NCBI GenBank assembly: GCA_035772405.1
Contig: JAYKKM010000452.1
Coordinates: 166,001 to 230,000 of the forward strand
Direction of reading: 5' to 3'
DNA length: 64,000 bases
Source: Chrysogorgia sp. JL179-B06
Taxonomy: Eukaryota; Cnidaria; Anthozoa; Scleralcyonacea; Chrysogorgiidae
Below, one piece after another: positions 42,027 through 53,235 of this stretch. The first letter of the stretch is position 1. The number at the start of each line of letters is the position of its first letter. A model generated the notes under the pieces. It made no database searches. It saw only the letters and a list, made by a program, of their open reading frames with translations, and was not told where the DNA came from. The position numbers and the translations under genes were made by a program.

Positions 42027-44140
42027 TACATGGACCGTTGCTGCCACGCCTTTGGAACTAGCCTCGCCAAAGTCGTGAAGATGTATTTCTTGAATCTTCA
42101 CGCGTTAAACCGGACTAAACTTCTTGGTGCGATTACTCTATAAACGTTCGCGACTTTTGTCAGGATTCCTCTTTTGGCTGATTGTGCTTCTTCACCAGGG
42201 AAGATCACAGCTACTGTAGATTGTCCTTTTCTTAATCGCAAGGGAGTCCGAAAAATTTCCATTCTCCGTTTGCAGTATCATCAGTGCTCGGTATTTCTGC
42301 GGACGACTCTAACTCTCTGTCGCTGGAATACCACTGGTGGAGCTCAAAGGTGGCATCTGCGATGATATCGGTGGCCGAACACTTCTTTTGCAATGCTTTT
42401 TCTGTGGTGGTAGGAATTAACGGTAATAAGATCGTCTACGTAAAGAATCTTTTGAATCTCGCTGACAAACTCCGGTATTGTTGGTCGCCAAGTTTCAATT
42501 CCAGATGCTGATGCACAACTTCTCCGTGCAGGAATGGGAAGGGGCCAGGCCGAACAGGGGCTCTTGTGAAACGCAAGCTGGTCTGCGCTTCGTCTGAATG
42601 CAAAGTCTCGAGCCAATGGGATCTAATAGCGTCCCGTTCGTCTTCGCGAATCCCCACCTGTAGGAAGGCTTTTTGCAAGTCACCTGCTATGACCACTGTA
42701 TGAAATCTCCCTCGTATGAGTACTGTTGGTAATTGCTGTTGGTTCAATAAGGATGGACCGGTTGTACTGAGGCATCGTACACAATACGCAGTTTGATACT
42801 CTCGGCTACTTCACGCACCAGTGCTTTATGCGGAATATAGAACTCCTGTCCCTTGACAGTGCTATGGGTTTTTCCAACCACACCTTCGGCCAGTTGTTCT
42901 TGCGGAATGATGTCATCTCATCATAATCAGGTCTACAGAAACACAGTTGACAGATCGACTTCTTTCCCTGGAGACATGACCGTCCATCCAAATTGGTTAA
43001 TTCTGCGACTGGTTGCTCTGGTAATCTTACTCTTTGTTCGCTGCTTTTTTATTTTGGAAAATTCTCCGGCTCCCAAAATCAGATGAACAGGTAATTAAAT
43101 GTTCTTTGTCGTCCTTGCCTTCCATATCCACGCCTTTAGGTGAGAATACTTGGCAAAAATTCGCTCATGTCGTGGATTTTCCAATTTCTGCAACTGGTGT
43201 TTGTCGACCTTGGTGACGTCTGCTTCCAATTCAAATTTCTTGTTTCTTGCTTGTATCTTTACGCGGAAAACGTGCATTTCCTTGTATAGTCACACTTAAT
43301 AACATTTCGATTCGTCGCAATCGCGAGTGGCTTCGGCGTGCTCCAATACGATCAAGCATGGCTGCCGAAGCATATAAGCTACCAGCTCGCGTGTCGAGTA
43401 TCAGCTCCCGTGTCGCCGACGTGTGTTGTTGTTAACATGTTTTCCCGTACATTGTCACATATGCATGTATGGTGTCTCCTCTTACAGTTTTGACAGGTAG
43501 TTCGACTTTTACATTCGGCCTCTCTGTGTTTTGAGTGCAATTCGCATTAGATGCAACTCTTCGGCACTCTTACGTCCTCGTGCTCTGTTTGGAATGTTCC
43601 TTCACGTGACCAGGATGACTTTCCTTGGCGACGTTTACCATACTTGCTTTGGAGGATGGCTTTGGCGCGCTCATAGAGCTTTTTGAGGTGCAAAACTTTG
43701 TTGTAGATACCACGTGAGCACTGTCGACATCTGCCTTAAACTGGTTCCAAAAACGAAGACAGCTTTATTTTTTCCTTTGAACTTAAGCTTTGGCAATCTT
43801 GCAGATTTAGAATTTCCGGTCTTTTCGTTAGTTCTTTCTTTCTATGCGTCTACTATCTTGCGCTAAAATTCCAGTTTTTGTTAAAGCTGTTCACGTTCAA
43901 ATGCTAACTGATTCTCTCTCGCACGAGCTGTTGGTATTTGCTCCTTCTCGTTTCGTTCGACTTGCTCCTCAAAGTTCCATGTTGGATAATTTATTAGCGA
44001 GAGAAGTCAACCTGTGCAATTGATCCTCGATTAACTTGAGCTTTCTCGCCGACAGAGAATTGTTTAGTCCCTCCATTGTATAACTAGCTGACGTTCTCGG
44101 TATTCTATTTCTCTATCTCATCGGAGGTGCGACTATGTCG
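42027..44140 (-). mobile_element. BEL/Pao retrotransposon, upstream part
   Basis: Minus strand, decayed. Zinc-knuckle/gag end around 43.4-43.7 kb; protease-adjacent region at 43277-43095 (FELEADVTKVDKHQLQKLEN); RT at 42747-42344 (VVIAGDLQKAFLQVGIREDE, IETWRPTIPEFVSEIQKILY followed by VDDL). It ends at 42027 in an RNase H-like segment, whose continuation is at 30685. Frameshifts throughout. Confidence 0.75.
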
Positions 44141-44439
44141 GAAATTTTGCCTGAAGCTTCCACACCTCACGAATTGTTTTATTCGCTCTTTTCTTGTCCT
44201 TCGCCGATTCTCGTCTCGACAAAATCACACCACCAATCACACCGTCGCACTTATTTGTTGTTTATTCTCTCACGGGTGTTCTTGATAATCACAGTTCAAT
44301 TTACAACTATTGCGCCACATGCAGGGTATGACGTACATCCTACTTGACAATCAATAATTTCTTAATTAATTCTTAATATAAACGTATTGTCTACGACATC
44401 ATAATATAAAATTGAACGAATCGTTTCGAAAAGATATCG

Positions 44440-45010
44440 CGATGTGGTAAATGTTTTCCAAGAATTAAAAACAATTAACTCAGTCTGTCGATCTACATTT
44501 CTTTTCCGACGCATCCCGCAACTTGGGTTACGGCGCTTTCTTCGACAACCACTGGTTCCAGTCATTCACATCCTTAACTCAAAGTCTTCAAAAATTCCAA
44601 ATATCATGGACTTCGTCCGAAAAATCACAATCCAATCCCATCTTTAACTTCACTCTCACTTCGCAGCATATATCAAATGGAAAAATTCTACCAACTGCAG
44701 GCACCCGCGCTTTCCCTCAACCAACCACCATCCCCGAATCACTGACCCATGTCTAACAAGCAAATTCAACCAGCTACTATACCAAGCCATCTCCTCTTTA
44801 ACGAGAGATAACTACTCTTCTAGACTTCTGGAATCAAAGCATATATTTGAACTTCTGTTTAACCCATCGCCTAGAAACTCCCAAAAAACCTCCTACATGG
44901 TAAAATACCTCCAACGCAACTCAAAGAAAGGAGATGAACCTTTGTTTACCATAAAAAACGGCGAAGCTTACTCTGACAGCATTAAACCCGAACTGAAGAT
45001 AACTCATATT
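44440..45010 (+). mobile_element. DIRS-like (tyrosine-recombinase) retroelement fragment
   Basis: Plus-strand frames give LGYGAFFDNHWFQSFTSLTQ preceded by FSDAS-like residues (RNase H of DIRS/Ngaro-type elements), then SSLTRDNYSSRLLESKHIFE and KTSYMVKYLQRNSKK, perhaps the start of the recombinase. Broken by the MITE at 45014. Confidence 0.45.
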
Positions 45011-45013
45011 ATC

Positions 45014-45461
45014 ATTCTTAGGCTAAAAAAAAAGTCCAAAAAATTGAACTACCTCTTTGTTCTATTGATATCTCGGGAAATATCCATAACTGTTGCGAAA
45101 TCTATACCTTTTTGAAAGTCCAATAAACCGGCTGTTACCAATGCTTTTGAATTTTCCGAACAAGATACATCATGATAATATAAATTAGCATTAATTATCA
45201 TAAATCAGGTTGAAAAACTTCCATTTTTCTAGAAAATGCCATCTTGCACGCCCGCGTAGCATCATGAAAATTAAAAATGCCACCAATCGCAGAGTTGTTT
45301 ATAAAATCAAATCAAACTTGCCGTGTGAGTGGATCTTATGTGTCTGGCGCTTGTCGAATTTCAATTTTTAATATTGCGTTACCGTGTGCCGTGTTTTTCG
45401 ATTGACGACTTCGGGGTCTTCTATGACCCCTTTTGACTGGGTCGGACAGGAAAAAGTTGAA
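45014..45461. mobile_element. TTAA-type MITE, copy 3 (old)
   Basis: Same order of sequence as copies at 13148 and 14078 ('attgaac…tctttgttctattgatatct', 'catcttgcacgcccgcgtag', 'gattgacgactt') but clearly more diverged; the TTAA flanks and terminal CTCTTTCCCG are degraded. Confidence 0.7.
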
Positions 45462-45469
45462 GAAGAGTT

Positions 45470-46690
45470 TTGCACAAAGGTGGTTATGGTGGATTCCATG
45501 CTCCAGTGTCGTTGATCCAGTGTTGTTGACCTGGTAACACTGCAACACCTCTTCCAGTTTTTAACAACGTGTCAGGCAGAGGACAATGCAAGCGATGGCG
45601 ACGATGTCATATTCCGCGGTCACAGAGCCAGTCCAGTCTGGTAGTGGAGAACCAGGATGGTGCTGGTGGGTGCACAAAAAGACCAAACATCTGCATAGTT
45701 CTCGATACTCAACGAGTTCCGAGAGTGACCATGGATGTCGTGGCGCATCGAGTGATATCCTATGTTGGTGATACTTCAGTCCAGGCCGTACAACAAGTAC
45801 TAGCTGGTCCTAGAGGTGCGGGTGTCGCCGTTTACTATCTGGGAAGAAGAGGTGGTGGTTCAATCCATATAGTTACCGCTTATATAGAAGTCAAAGGTTA
45901 CGCCGTGCCCGTCGAAATTCCAGGTTCTGCAGTGGCTGGGTTGCTGGGTACATATGGCAAGGTAAAGTTGGTCAAACGCGAGATGATGACTAATTACACT
46001 AACGTATAGAATGGTGTACTGGTGGTTCCTATGGAAGATCTAAGTAAAGATATCCCTCGACGTCTTCGTATTAACGGCTTTCCCATTGAGGTGAATTATT
46101 GAGGGAAAACACCCCAGTGCTTCCGCTGTGGCCAGATGGGTCACCGCGTTGTGACGTGCGTCAAAGATATTCGCTGTTACAAGTGTGGTGAAACAGGTCA
46201 TATGCAACGGGAATGTTTCAAGTGCTTCCACTGTACCAAGTTTGATCACGTTAAGCGCAATTGCCCAGAGTTGAGGAAACCTAACATGGCAACAGAGACG
46301 ATGACTGACAACCCTATGGATAATTCCCCGGAGACCAATAATAGGTCGGCGCTACCTTGCTCCGATTATGTCAATTCGAAGAACCTTGCCCGAGTGTGCA
46401 GTTATTGCCATCGACCAAGAAAAGGCGTTTGACTCGGTGAATCGGGGTTTTATGGAAAGAGTACTAGAGAGTATGAATTTTGGAACTATGCCAACATCCA
46501 GAGTGCTATATTAAGTAACAGCAACATTTACGGGTACTTTAATATCTACCATCGAGTTCGTCATGGATGTCCATTATCACTCTTTTTTGTTCTGTATCGG
46601 AAATATTTGCCTTATAGCAATTCGTCAATGTCCGCAGATCAAGGGGTTGACGCTGCCAGGTGGGGCATGATGTCAAGATTTCGCAATAAT
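45470..46690 (+). mobile_element. L1-like LINE: ORF1 zinc knuckles plus RT remnant
   Basis: ORF1 part 45605-46010 (…VMDVVAHRV-type segment, LLGTYGKVKLVKRE), interrupted by stops, then CCHC knuckles: CFRCGQMGHRVVTC, CYKCGETGHMQREC and CFHCTKFDHVKRNC (46115-46265). Directly after, AIDQEKAFDSVNRGF (RT motif A) and RVRHGCPLS (motif B) follow, so a deletion has removed endonuclease and most of ORF2. Confidence 0.7.
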
Positions 46691-46906
46691 TGATGTCAAG
46701 ATTTAGAATTTGGCATTGCCAAAGTACTGGAAGTATTTGAAGCACAACACGTGATTATATACTTTCGTGTGATATATACTTTTGTGATATATATTTTCGG
46801 TGGCGCAATGTGCATGGTTTCGACGTTAAATTGATTGTCTAACGCATTTTAAATACTACATCACGAACAGATTAAAGATTGAACAATATGCACTCGACTT
46901 GCATCA

Positions 46907-47054
<148 letters not shown>

Positions 47055-47247
47055 TTAAACACCTCAACCGAAGTTAAACACCTATAGTAACCTGCAGAGG
47101 GTTATGTGCTTAACTTATTTATAACATGATCAAGGAGGTTTCCTTAAAATCATATATATTATACTGAATATGGGACGCTATGGTAATGTGGGCATCCGCA
47201 TTCATTCAGTATTAGTCCCACATTTTTTATTCTAGTACTACTGTAAT

Positions 47248-47653
47248 AAAGTGCCTATCCCGCCTGTGGGGATTTTACATATTCGTAATCTTTGGGTTCA
47301 ACCAAAAAGAAATGTAATATATCTTGTTGTTCGAAAATTGCATCTTCATGGACGTCAACGCAGGGACACGCAATATTTTGCGGCGTTATTCAACAGTGAA
47401 TGTTTAGGAATTTGATGTGAATTTTGTCCCAACAGGCTGTTTAAAGTTCAAAGCCAAGCGTTCGCTGCAATTCATTGCTGAATCACTTCGCAAAATATCG
47501 CGTGTCCCTTCGTGACGTCACTTCCTGCGAACTTTAGCGGGGGGAAAGGGCATGAAGATGAAAGTTTCGAACGACAAGATATATTACAATTTTTCTCAGG
47601 AGAATCCAAACATCACAAATATGTAAAATCCCCACAGGCTGGATAGGCGCTTT
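47248..47653. mobile_element. ~405-bp fold-back MITE
   Basis: AAAGTGCCTATCC…GGGGATTTTACATAT at the left pairs with ATATGTAAAATCCCC…GGATAGGCGCTTT at the right; arms of about 80-100 bp continue inward ('tgtaatatatcttgttgttcg' against 'cgaacgacaagatatattaca'). Non-coding. Confidence 0.8.
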
Positions 47654-47712
47654 AAATGCTTGTTTCTACCTCTCCTATGGACGCGTGCTCCACTCGAAAT
47701 GGTCAAGGGAGG

Positions 47713-48445
47713 GCTCTTTGGAGGAAAATTGGTCAAATTTAAGCGCTTTACACTTTACATTTAAGCACTACACTAAAGTAGGGAAACGGCTAACGCATAA
47801 TGCGTCAGTTTACGAATTTTTGGAATTAACATTGACCATTAAAGATATGATTCGTAAACGCCAAAAAGCCTTTACAATCTGCAGGGTGGGTTACTGTGGT
47901 CCTGTTCAACTGAATAACTTGGAAATTAAAAGTAAGTTTTATTATACTGTGGTTACTTTATCAACTATATAACTAATGCCCGTATGTTAAAAATGTAGGT
48001 TCACTTGCGTTTCTGATCAATATATTTTGGTAATTTCAATTTGCAAATGGTACCCTGCATACTATTATATATTACATTATATATTACAGTGTAAGTTTAA
48101 ATGATTAAGTTGTTTCGTTCCAGTAGAAACGGAATTGCACATAGATTGTGCTATGGTGTAGAAGATATACAAGAAAACAAATTTGTTTATATCTTGTATT
48201 GTCATTTTGGGTAAGGACACAGTAAATTATTTGTACAATTGTATGTAAAAAATTTAATTTCAACGTTATTCAGTTGAACAGGACCACAGAAACAGTTGCA
48301 TCGCTGTTTACGAATCATATCGTTGATTGTCTTGAAATTAATATTCCAAAAATTCGTAAACTGACACATTATGCCTTAGACGTTCCCCTACTTTCCGCTT
48401 CAATGTATAGAGCGCTTAAATTTGACAAATTTTCCTCCAAAGTGC
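47713..48445. mobile_element. ~730-bp fold-back MITE
   Basis: Left 'ctttggaggaaaattggtca…aagcgctt' pairs with right 'aagcgcttaaatttgacaaattttcctccaaag'; arms of about 220 bp with matching inner part ('cctgttcaactgaataac' against 'gttattcagttgaacagg'). Confidence 0.8.
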
Positions 48446-48856
48446 ATTCGACAACGACATTTACATATATAATCGCTATCAAGACAACGCCACTGTCGAG
48501 AATGAAGCACTCAGTTACGTCATATTTGGGACTCCGCTGACAATCCGCGTCTGCTTGAGAAAGGTAACATGGCGTCGCAAATTCGTTGATTTCACCGAAT
48601 TCAACGAGCGATTTCTCCTTAACTAAAAATATTAACCGTTCAAGCTTCGGGAGTAACTTAAAGTCGGTAAGACCTTTCATTTAACCACCTCTTGTATTTT
48701 GACTGGAGTGTGCCTTTAAAGAAATTGGTATGGCAATAATAATTATAATAAGTATGTTATTGGCACTAATTATAATAAGTATGTTTCATTTAAAAAACTG
48801 TTGTCTATCTCCGACGACCGACATTCAGTATTATTCTAATTCAACGTTTGTCTCAT

Positions 48857-48912
48857 TGACATCACTTAATAAGTAAGTCATCACTTAATAAGTAAGTCAT
48901 CACTTAATAATT
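48857..48912. repeat. 19-bp tandem repeat
   Basis: CACTTAATAAGTAAGTCAT is repeated about 2.5 times. Confidence 0.85.
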
Positions 48913-48951
48913 TCATGTAGGACTAAAAAATATTATTATTGTTAAACTTAC

Positions 48952-49440
48952 CACAATAGGGGCTTATCTTGCTTTTGGTCAACACGTATCCATCACGGCA
49001 ACAAGGAAAGCGATTAACTAATTTGTCAAAACAGCAATTAAGCATCAACACCTGAGTTGACAATGGCGAATGTTTCTTTCCGGTGCTGTCTTCAATATCC
49101 AATATAATGGCAAGGAGCGAGTTCTTGCGATAATATAAAAACACTGCAAAAAGGCAATCATCCAGTTCTCGTTCTATGTCCATTGAGAAAGAGTTTTGTG
49201 AACCATCTATTAATATACCAATAATAAACTTTACTGCATTTTTAGATCCAACAGAAATACGAGGAGGTCTGCTCGAAGATGTATGTTTCGAACAAACCGT
49301 TGATTTTGTAAGCACACCACGAAGTTCATCAAACATGAGATTTGATGTTTTTAGTGCGGTTACGTCGTCTAAGGCCCAACCATCCGTGCTGTCGTAGTGT
49401 GCATATAATTCCAGAATAATACATCGTATGGACGGTGCAT
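48952..49440 (-). CDS. Host exon of the FN3 gene (exon ii), extracellular module
   Basis: 489-bp exon (163 codons), class 1-1, between acceptor tctcttag and donor GTG|GTAAGT. It encodes a Cys-containing module: APSIRCIILELYAHYDSTDG, then RELDDCLFAVFLYYRKNSLL, VLMLNCCFDKLVNRFPCCRD and ISPYC. Alternating hydrophobic strands and paired Cys suggest a secreted or ectodomain module, but I do not recognise the family. Phase fits the exons at 59277 and 27170. Confidence 0.65.
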
Positions 49441-50283
49441 CTAAGAGATATAAACAAATCAATTAGCAATTAAATGAAAGATTTAATGAAAAAATGAAAT
49501 AAACTGATAAACTTAGGAACGGATATTATTCCGCATATAAACGTTCCGAAAACCCAGTCCATTTTCTTTCACTTAAGTGACAAATCCGCTGTCAAACCCA
49601 AGAAATATGTTAACCTGAGGATGATTCTGAAATTTAGTTATATTGCATCAAATTACTTTTAATCCTTATCATCCAATAATTCTTAACCCGAAGCTAGTGC
49701 TTTTATACTCGCATATTGGACTTATATCAAGCCATATTAGTGCATTTTATTTATTTTATTTTATACAGGATGCTTCGCTCACCAATGGTGGTTTTCAGGG
49801 AGGTCCTGTCGTAAATATATAAGTAATGTAAAATACATGACAGATTTTAAGATATAAAACTATAAGAAGATAAACGTTACGTTAAACAAATAGAGTAATT
49901 TGAAAATTGGTGTGATTAGAATAGTTACGTCTTTAGGTTTGTTTAAAAAAATTCTAAACTGCTCGGTTGACAATAAATTTTAATCGCACACAGAATGATA
50001 CTTCATTTGCTGTTTACCCCAGTTAGTACGTGGTCGCGGTAGATGGAAATTGTCTCGCCGACGTGTGTTGTAGTGGTGAATGTTGGAAGTCTTCAAAAGT
50101 TCAAAATCAAAGTCTGCGATATGGTTGAAATGCTAAAAAATTGAGAGACATCGATGGTAAGGACGACGAAGAGATAGTAGTTTCCAGTTAAGAGATTTTA
50201 GACGTAGTAAGGAAGATCGAGGATAAGTCTCATGGTGGCGTTGTTCTGTAAAACTTGTAGGTGGTGCATGAGTGTGGGATTAT
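49441..50283. other. Intron-like DNA; no feature
   Basis: Non-coding, no repeats of note. Confidence 0.4.
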
Positions 50284-50688
50284 TAAGGAAAGAAAAACAA
50301 AGCAAAATACTTTAGTTTTTGTATAATATAGTTATTTCCTGCTTAGTTGAATCAAATTCTGTATTAGTTTTCTATTTCCAGTTAATAATGAGCAAAAATC
50401 ACGATAAAAAATGTTAGCATTTAGGATTCCATGACCGTGGTCAAAATATCGTAATATTCCGCCCGCTGCTGCAGCCAATCAGGTTCCAGGAAAGGCTAGG
50501 ATTCCGCTCACGATACCAAAAAAATATTATTAATGTATGATTACATATCCGACTCGCATGCAACTTTGATACCATATAATTCAGTATTACTTCAAAACAA
50601 TTTCATTAAACAAATTAGGAAAAGTTTGAAATGCACTAAATCCTTTGTTATCAGTTTACAGAAAATTCAGTTTATATTGGGTAGGTGC

Positions 50689-50728
<40 letters not shown>

Positions 50729-51062
50729 TTGTTTAACGAATCTGTTTTGCAGTAATACTGAATTATACGGTATTAAAGTTGCATGCGAGTCGGATATGTA
50801 ATCTTACATTAATAATATTTTTTTGTATCGTGAGCAGGCGGAATCCTAGCCTTTCCTGGAACCTTATTGGCTGCAGCAGCGGTTGGAATTTTACGATATT
50901 TTGACCACGGTCACGGAATCCTAAATGCTAACAATTTTTATCGTGATTTTTGCTCATTATTAACTGGAAAATGGAAAACTAATACAGAATTTGATTCAAC
51001 TAAGCTGGAAATAACTATATTATACAAAAACTAAAGTATTTTGGTTTGTTTTTCTTTCCTTA
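50284..51062. mobile_element. ~780-bp fold-back MITE
   Basis: 'taaggaaagaaaaacaaa…ctttagtttttgtataat' at the left is mirrored by 'attatacaaaaactaaag…tttgtttttctttcctta' at the right; arms of about 350 bp at roughly 95% identity around a core containing (AAT)n at 50688-50730. Non-coding. Confidence 0.85.
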
Positions 51063-51405
51063 TCCAAATAGTGCAGTTTTACTGAACTAAAGTAACTCAA
51101 GCCTTTTACCTTGTATAATAAAAAAATTAATATGTTATTTACCGTTTTTGGTCGGTCCGGATAGAGAAATGTTTGTACATTGAGACCTCGGGCAAATATT
51201 TCTGTATTCGCACTTCCCAGCCGGTAAATAACATATATTTAGTTAAAATAAAGGTTCTAAATCGATCAGTAGTTGAAGTATCGTGTTCGGGCGTTTAAAT
51301 ATAAGTTATAAATTAAATCACATTTTTATTGATGACGAAATTAAAAAAAATTTAATAAACGAGTAGTGAAAAGTAATTTTACTAGGGTTTCCTATATCTT
51401 TTTAG
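51063..51405. other. No supported feature
   Basis: AT-rich; 'ccggtaaataacatatatt' near 51220 pairs with 'aatatgttatttaccg' near 51127, a small inverted pair. No gene. Confidence 0.4.
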
Positions 51406-52110
51406 ATGAATGAAATGAATGACGTTGCAAAAATATTTCAACACCCATATATGTTAACACTATGTGGACCTAGTTAAAGTGGCAAAACATATTGGATTTT
51501 ACAAGTATTTAAAAATATAGAGAGGATGATTACTCCACTTTCCACTAAAATTGTTTACTTATATTCAATTTATCAACCGTTATAAGATGAAAGGAAAAGT
51601 AATTAAGATAAGAAGAGAAAGAAAATTACTATTAAATTTATTAATTGTAAAAAGGGTATTCCAACTATTTCTGATATTCAAACGAATACAAATGATATTA
51701 TTTTAATATTATATGATCTAATAATGTTTGTTGCAACTTCGTCAAAAGAAAATCTTGATAAATTGGACATTATCGCAACTCAAGATGTACATCATCGTAA
51801 CATTAGTTGTTTTTTTACTTGTCAAACTTTAAACTATTGAAATGGAAATTTACGAAATTTACGTATAAATAGTCAATATATCTAATGTTAAACATTGTGA
51901 TTATATAAGTGATTATATAAGTGATTTTAGAAATATCTATACAATATCTGATAATAAAAATAAATAGAAATCAATTTAATAAAGTATTAAATTAAATAAA
52001 TAATCACCACTTTGGTTATTTAGTATTTGTAATTGTACAAAGAGTTTTGATCATTGTAGAATTAGATCAAATATATTTCCAAATGAAAAAAATTATTATA
52101 TATGATTTGT
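51406..52110 (+). pseudogene. Decayed Polinton/adintovirus packaging ATPase
   Basis: From ATG 51406 the frame to 51885 reads through as an ATPase broken by a few in-frame stops. Visible signatures: MLTLCGPS-stop-SGKTYW (Walker A, with the stop inside it), TKIVYLYSIYQPL, NDIILILYDLIMF at the Walker B place (the acidic residue now Tyr-Asp) and HHRNISCFFTCQTL (sensor-like Gln motif). After a frameshift a tail with SNIFPNEKNYY ends near 52108. This order is that of the FtsK/HerA-type genome-packaging ATPases of Polinton-like viruses. It is dead, and lies 40 kb from the integrase block. Confidence 0.75.
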
Positions 52111-52323
52111 AATAAAAAATGTATGTAATTAGTTGAGTATTTTTTAAATAAAAATGTTTTTCAAAAACATTTTAACTCTTATTTAAATGATGAAAAAAAG
52201 AATTATATTCAGTTCAACACACCCCATCGTACATCTTACAATAAAGTATTTATTTTACCTTGAAAATCAAAAGAAAGCATAAAAGGGGGGGTTTAGATAT
52301 TTTGTAAATTGGAGCTCAAAACG

Positions 52324-52402
52324 GTGCAGGTGTTAGACGAAGGAAAATTAAAAAAAATAAAATAAAAACGAGAAGAAAAAGATCCCAAAAGGGGGATTCT
52401 CT
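52324..52402 (+). pseudogene. Remnant of a basic viral core-type protein
   Basis: An open stretch gives NGAGVRRRKIKKNKIKTRRK then RSQKGD, dense in Arg/Lys and ending in a Q-K-G turn. It lies just downstream of the decayed ATPase, and its basic run resembles the intact protein at 8803-8952. No start codon is obvious. Confidence 0.4.
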
Positions 52403-52475
52403 GACCTTTAGGCATACATAAATATGCAGGAACCATGAAAATCTTTTAACCCTCTTGACCAAACACTGCATGAAA

Positions 52476-52646
52476 AAATGGATTTACTCAAATTCACAAC
52501 TGCGCAAATATGGAGCAAATGTATTGATTTGTTTACCCAAAATTGAGTAAATGCGGTATTTACCATGTTTATTCCTATAGTAAATGCAACAAACAATAAA
52601 TTTGCTCCATATTTGCGCATTTGTAAATTTGAGTAAATCTATTTTT
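52476..52646. mobile_element. ~170-bp fold-back MITE
   Basis: 'aaaatggatttactcaaatt…gcgcaaatatggagcaaat' pairs with 'atttgctccatatttgcgc…aatttgagtaaatctatttt'. Confidence 0.8.
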
Positions 52647-53235
52647 TCTTGTAGTGCAACATAATTGGACGGGTCTATTCTAATTAAAAAACAATAAACC
52701 ATTGATGTAAATAATTATAAAAAATTATAAAACATTTTTGGCTATTATTATTATTACAAATTTCTTTACTAGTTTTACATTTTTAATTATAAATTTTACT
52801 TACTATGTTTCCTAAAATATTTATTTTTGATTTCCACAAGAGATTTGCTAGTAAATCTAATTTCCCCAATTAATGGTGATACATGCTCCCTGTAATCCGT
52901 ATACATTAAATGTTTTCTTTCGGCATCTTTGCACTTTCATATAATTCACAAACCAAATTTAATTCTCGAACAAAAAAATTAAGCCCAACTTGCAGCTGAG
53001 GAAAACTGTTTCAGACCTCCAACAGTGTATATCTTCAAAAGCTACATAAAAAGACTTATGCGATGTTGCAACAACACGTAGTGTTACCACTTTAGTAGTT
53101 GCCATCTTACAAAAAATAACTCTCAATCTTAGCATTAGCATTGACACAGGTCTTCACGATTTCTCCACTTCCCAAATTATACTCCTGCTCTCCTTCTTCA
53201 TTTTCTATACGCAAAAATAATTCATACCCATTCAA
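52647..53235. other. AT-rich, no supported gene
   Basis: Nothing convincing on either strand. Confidence 0.4.
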
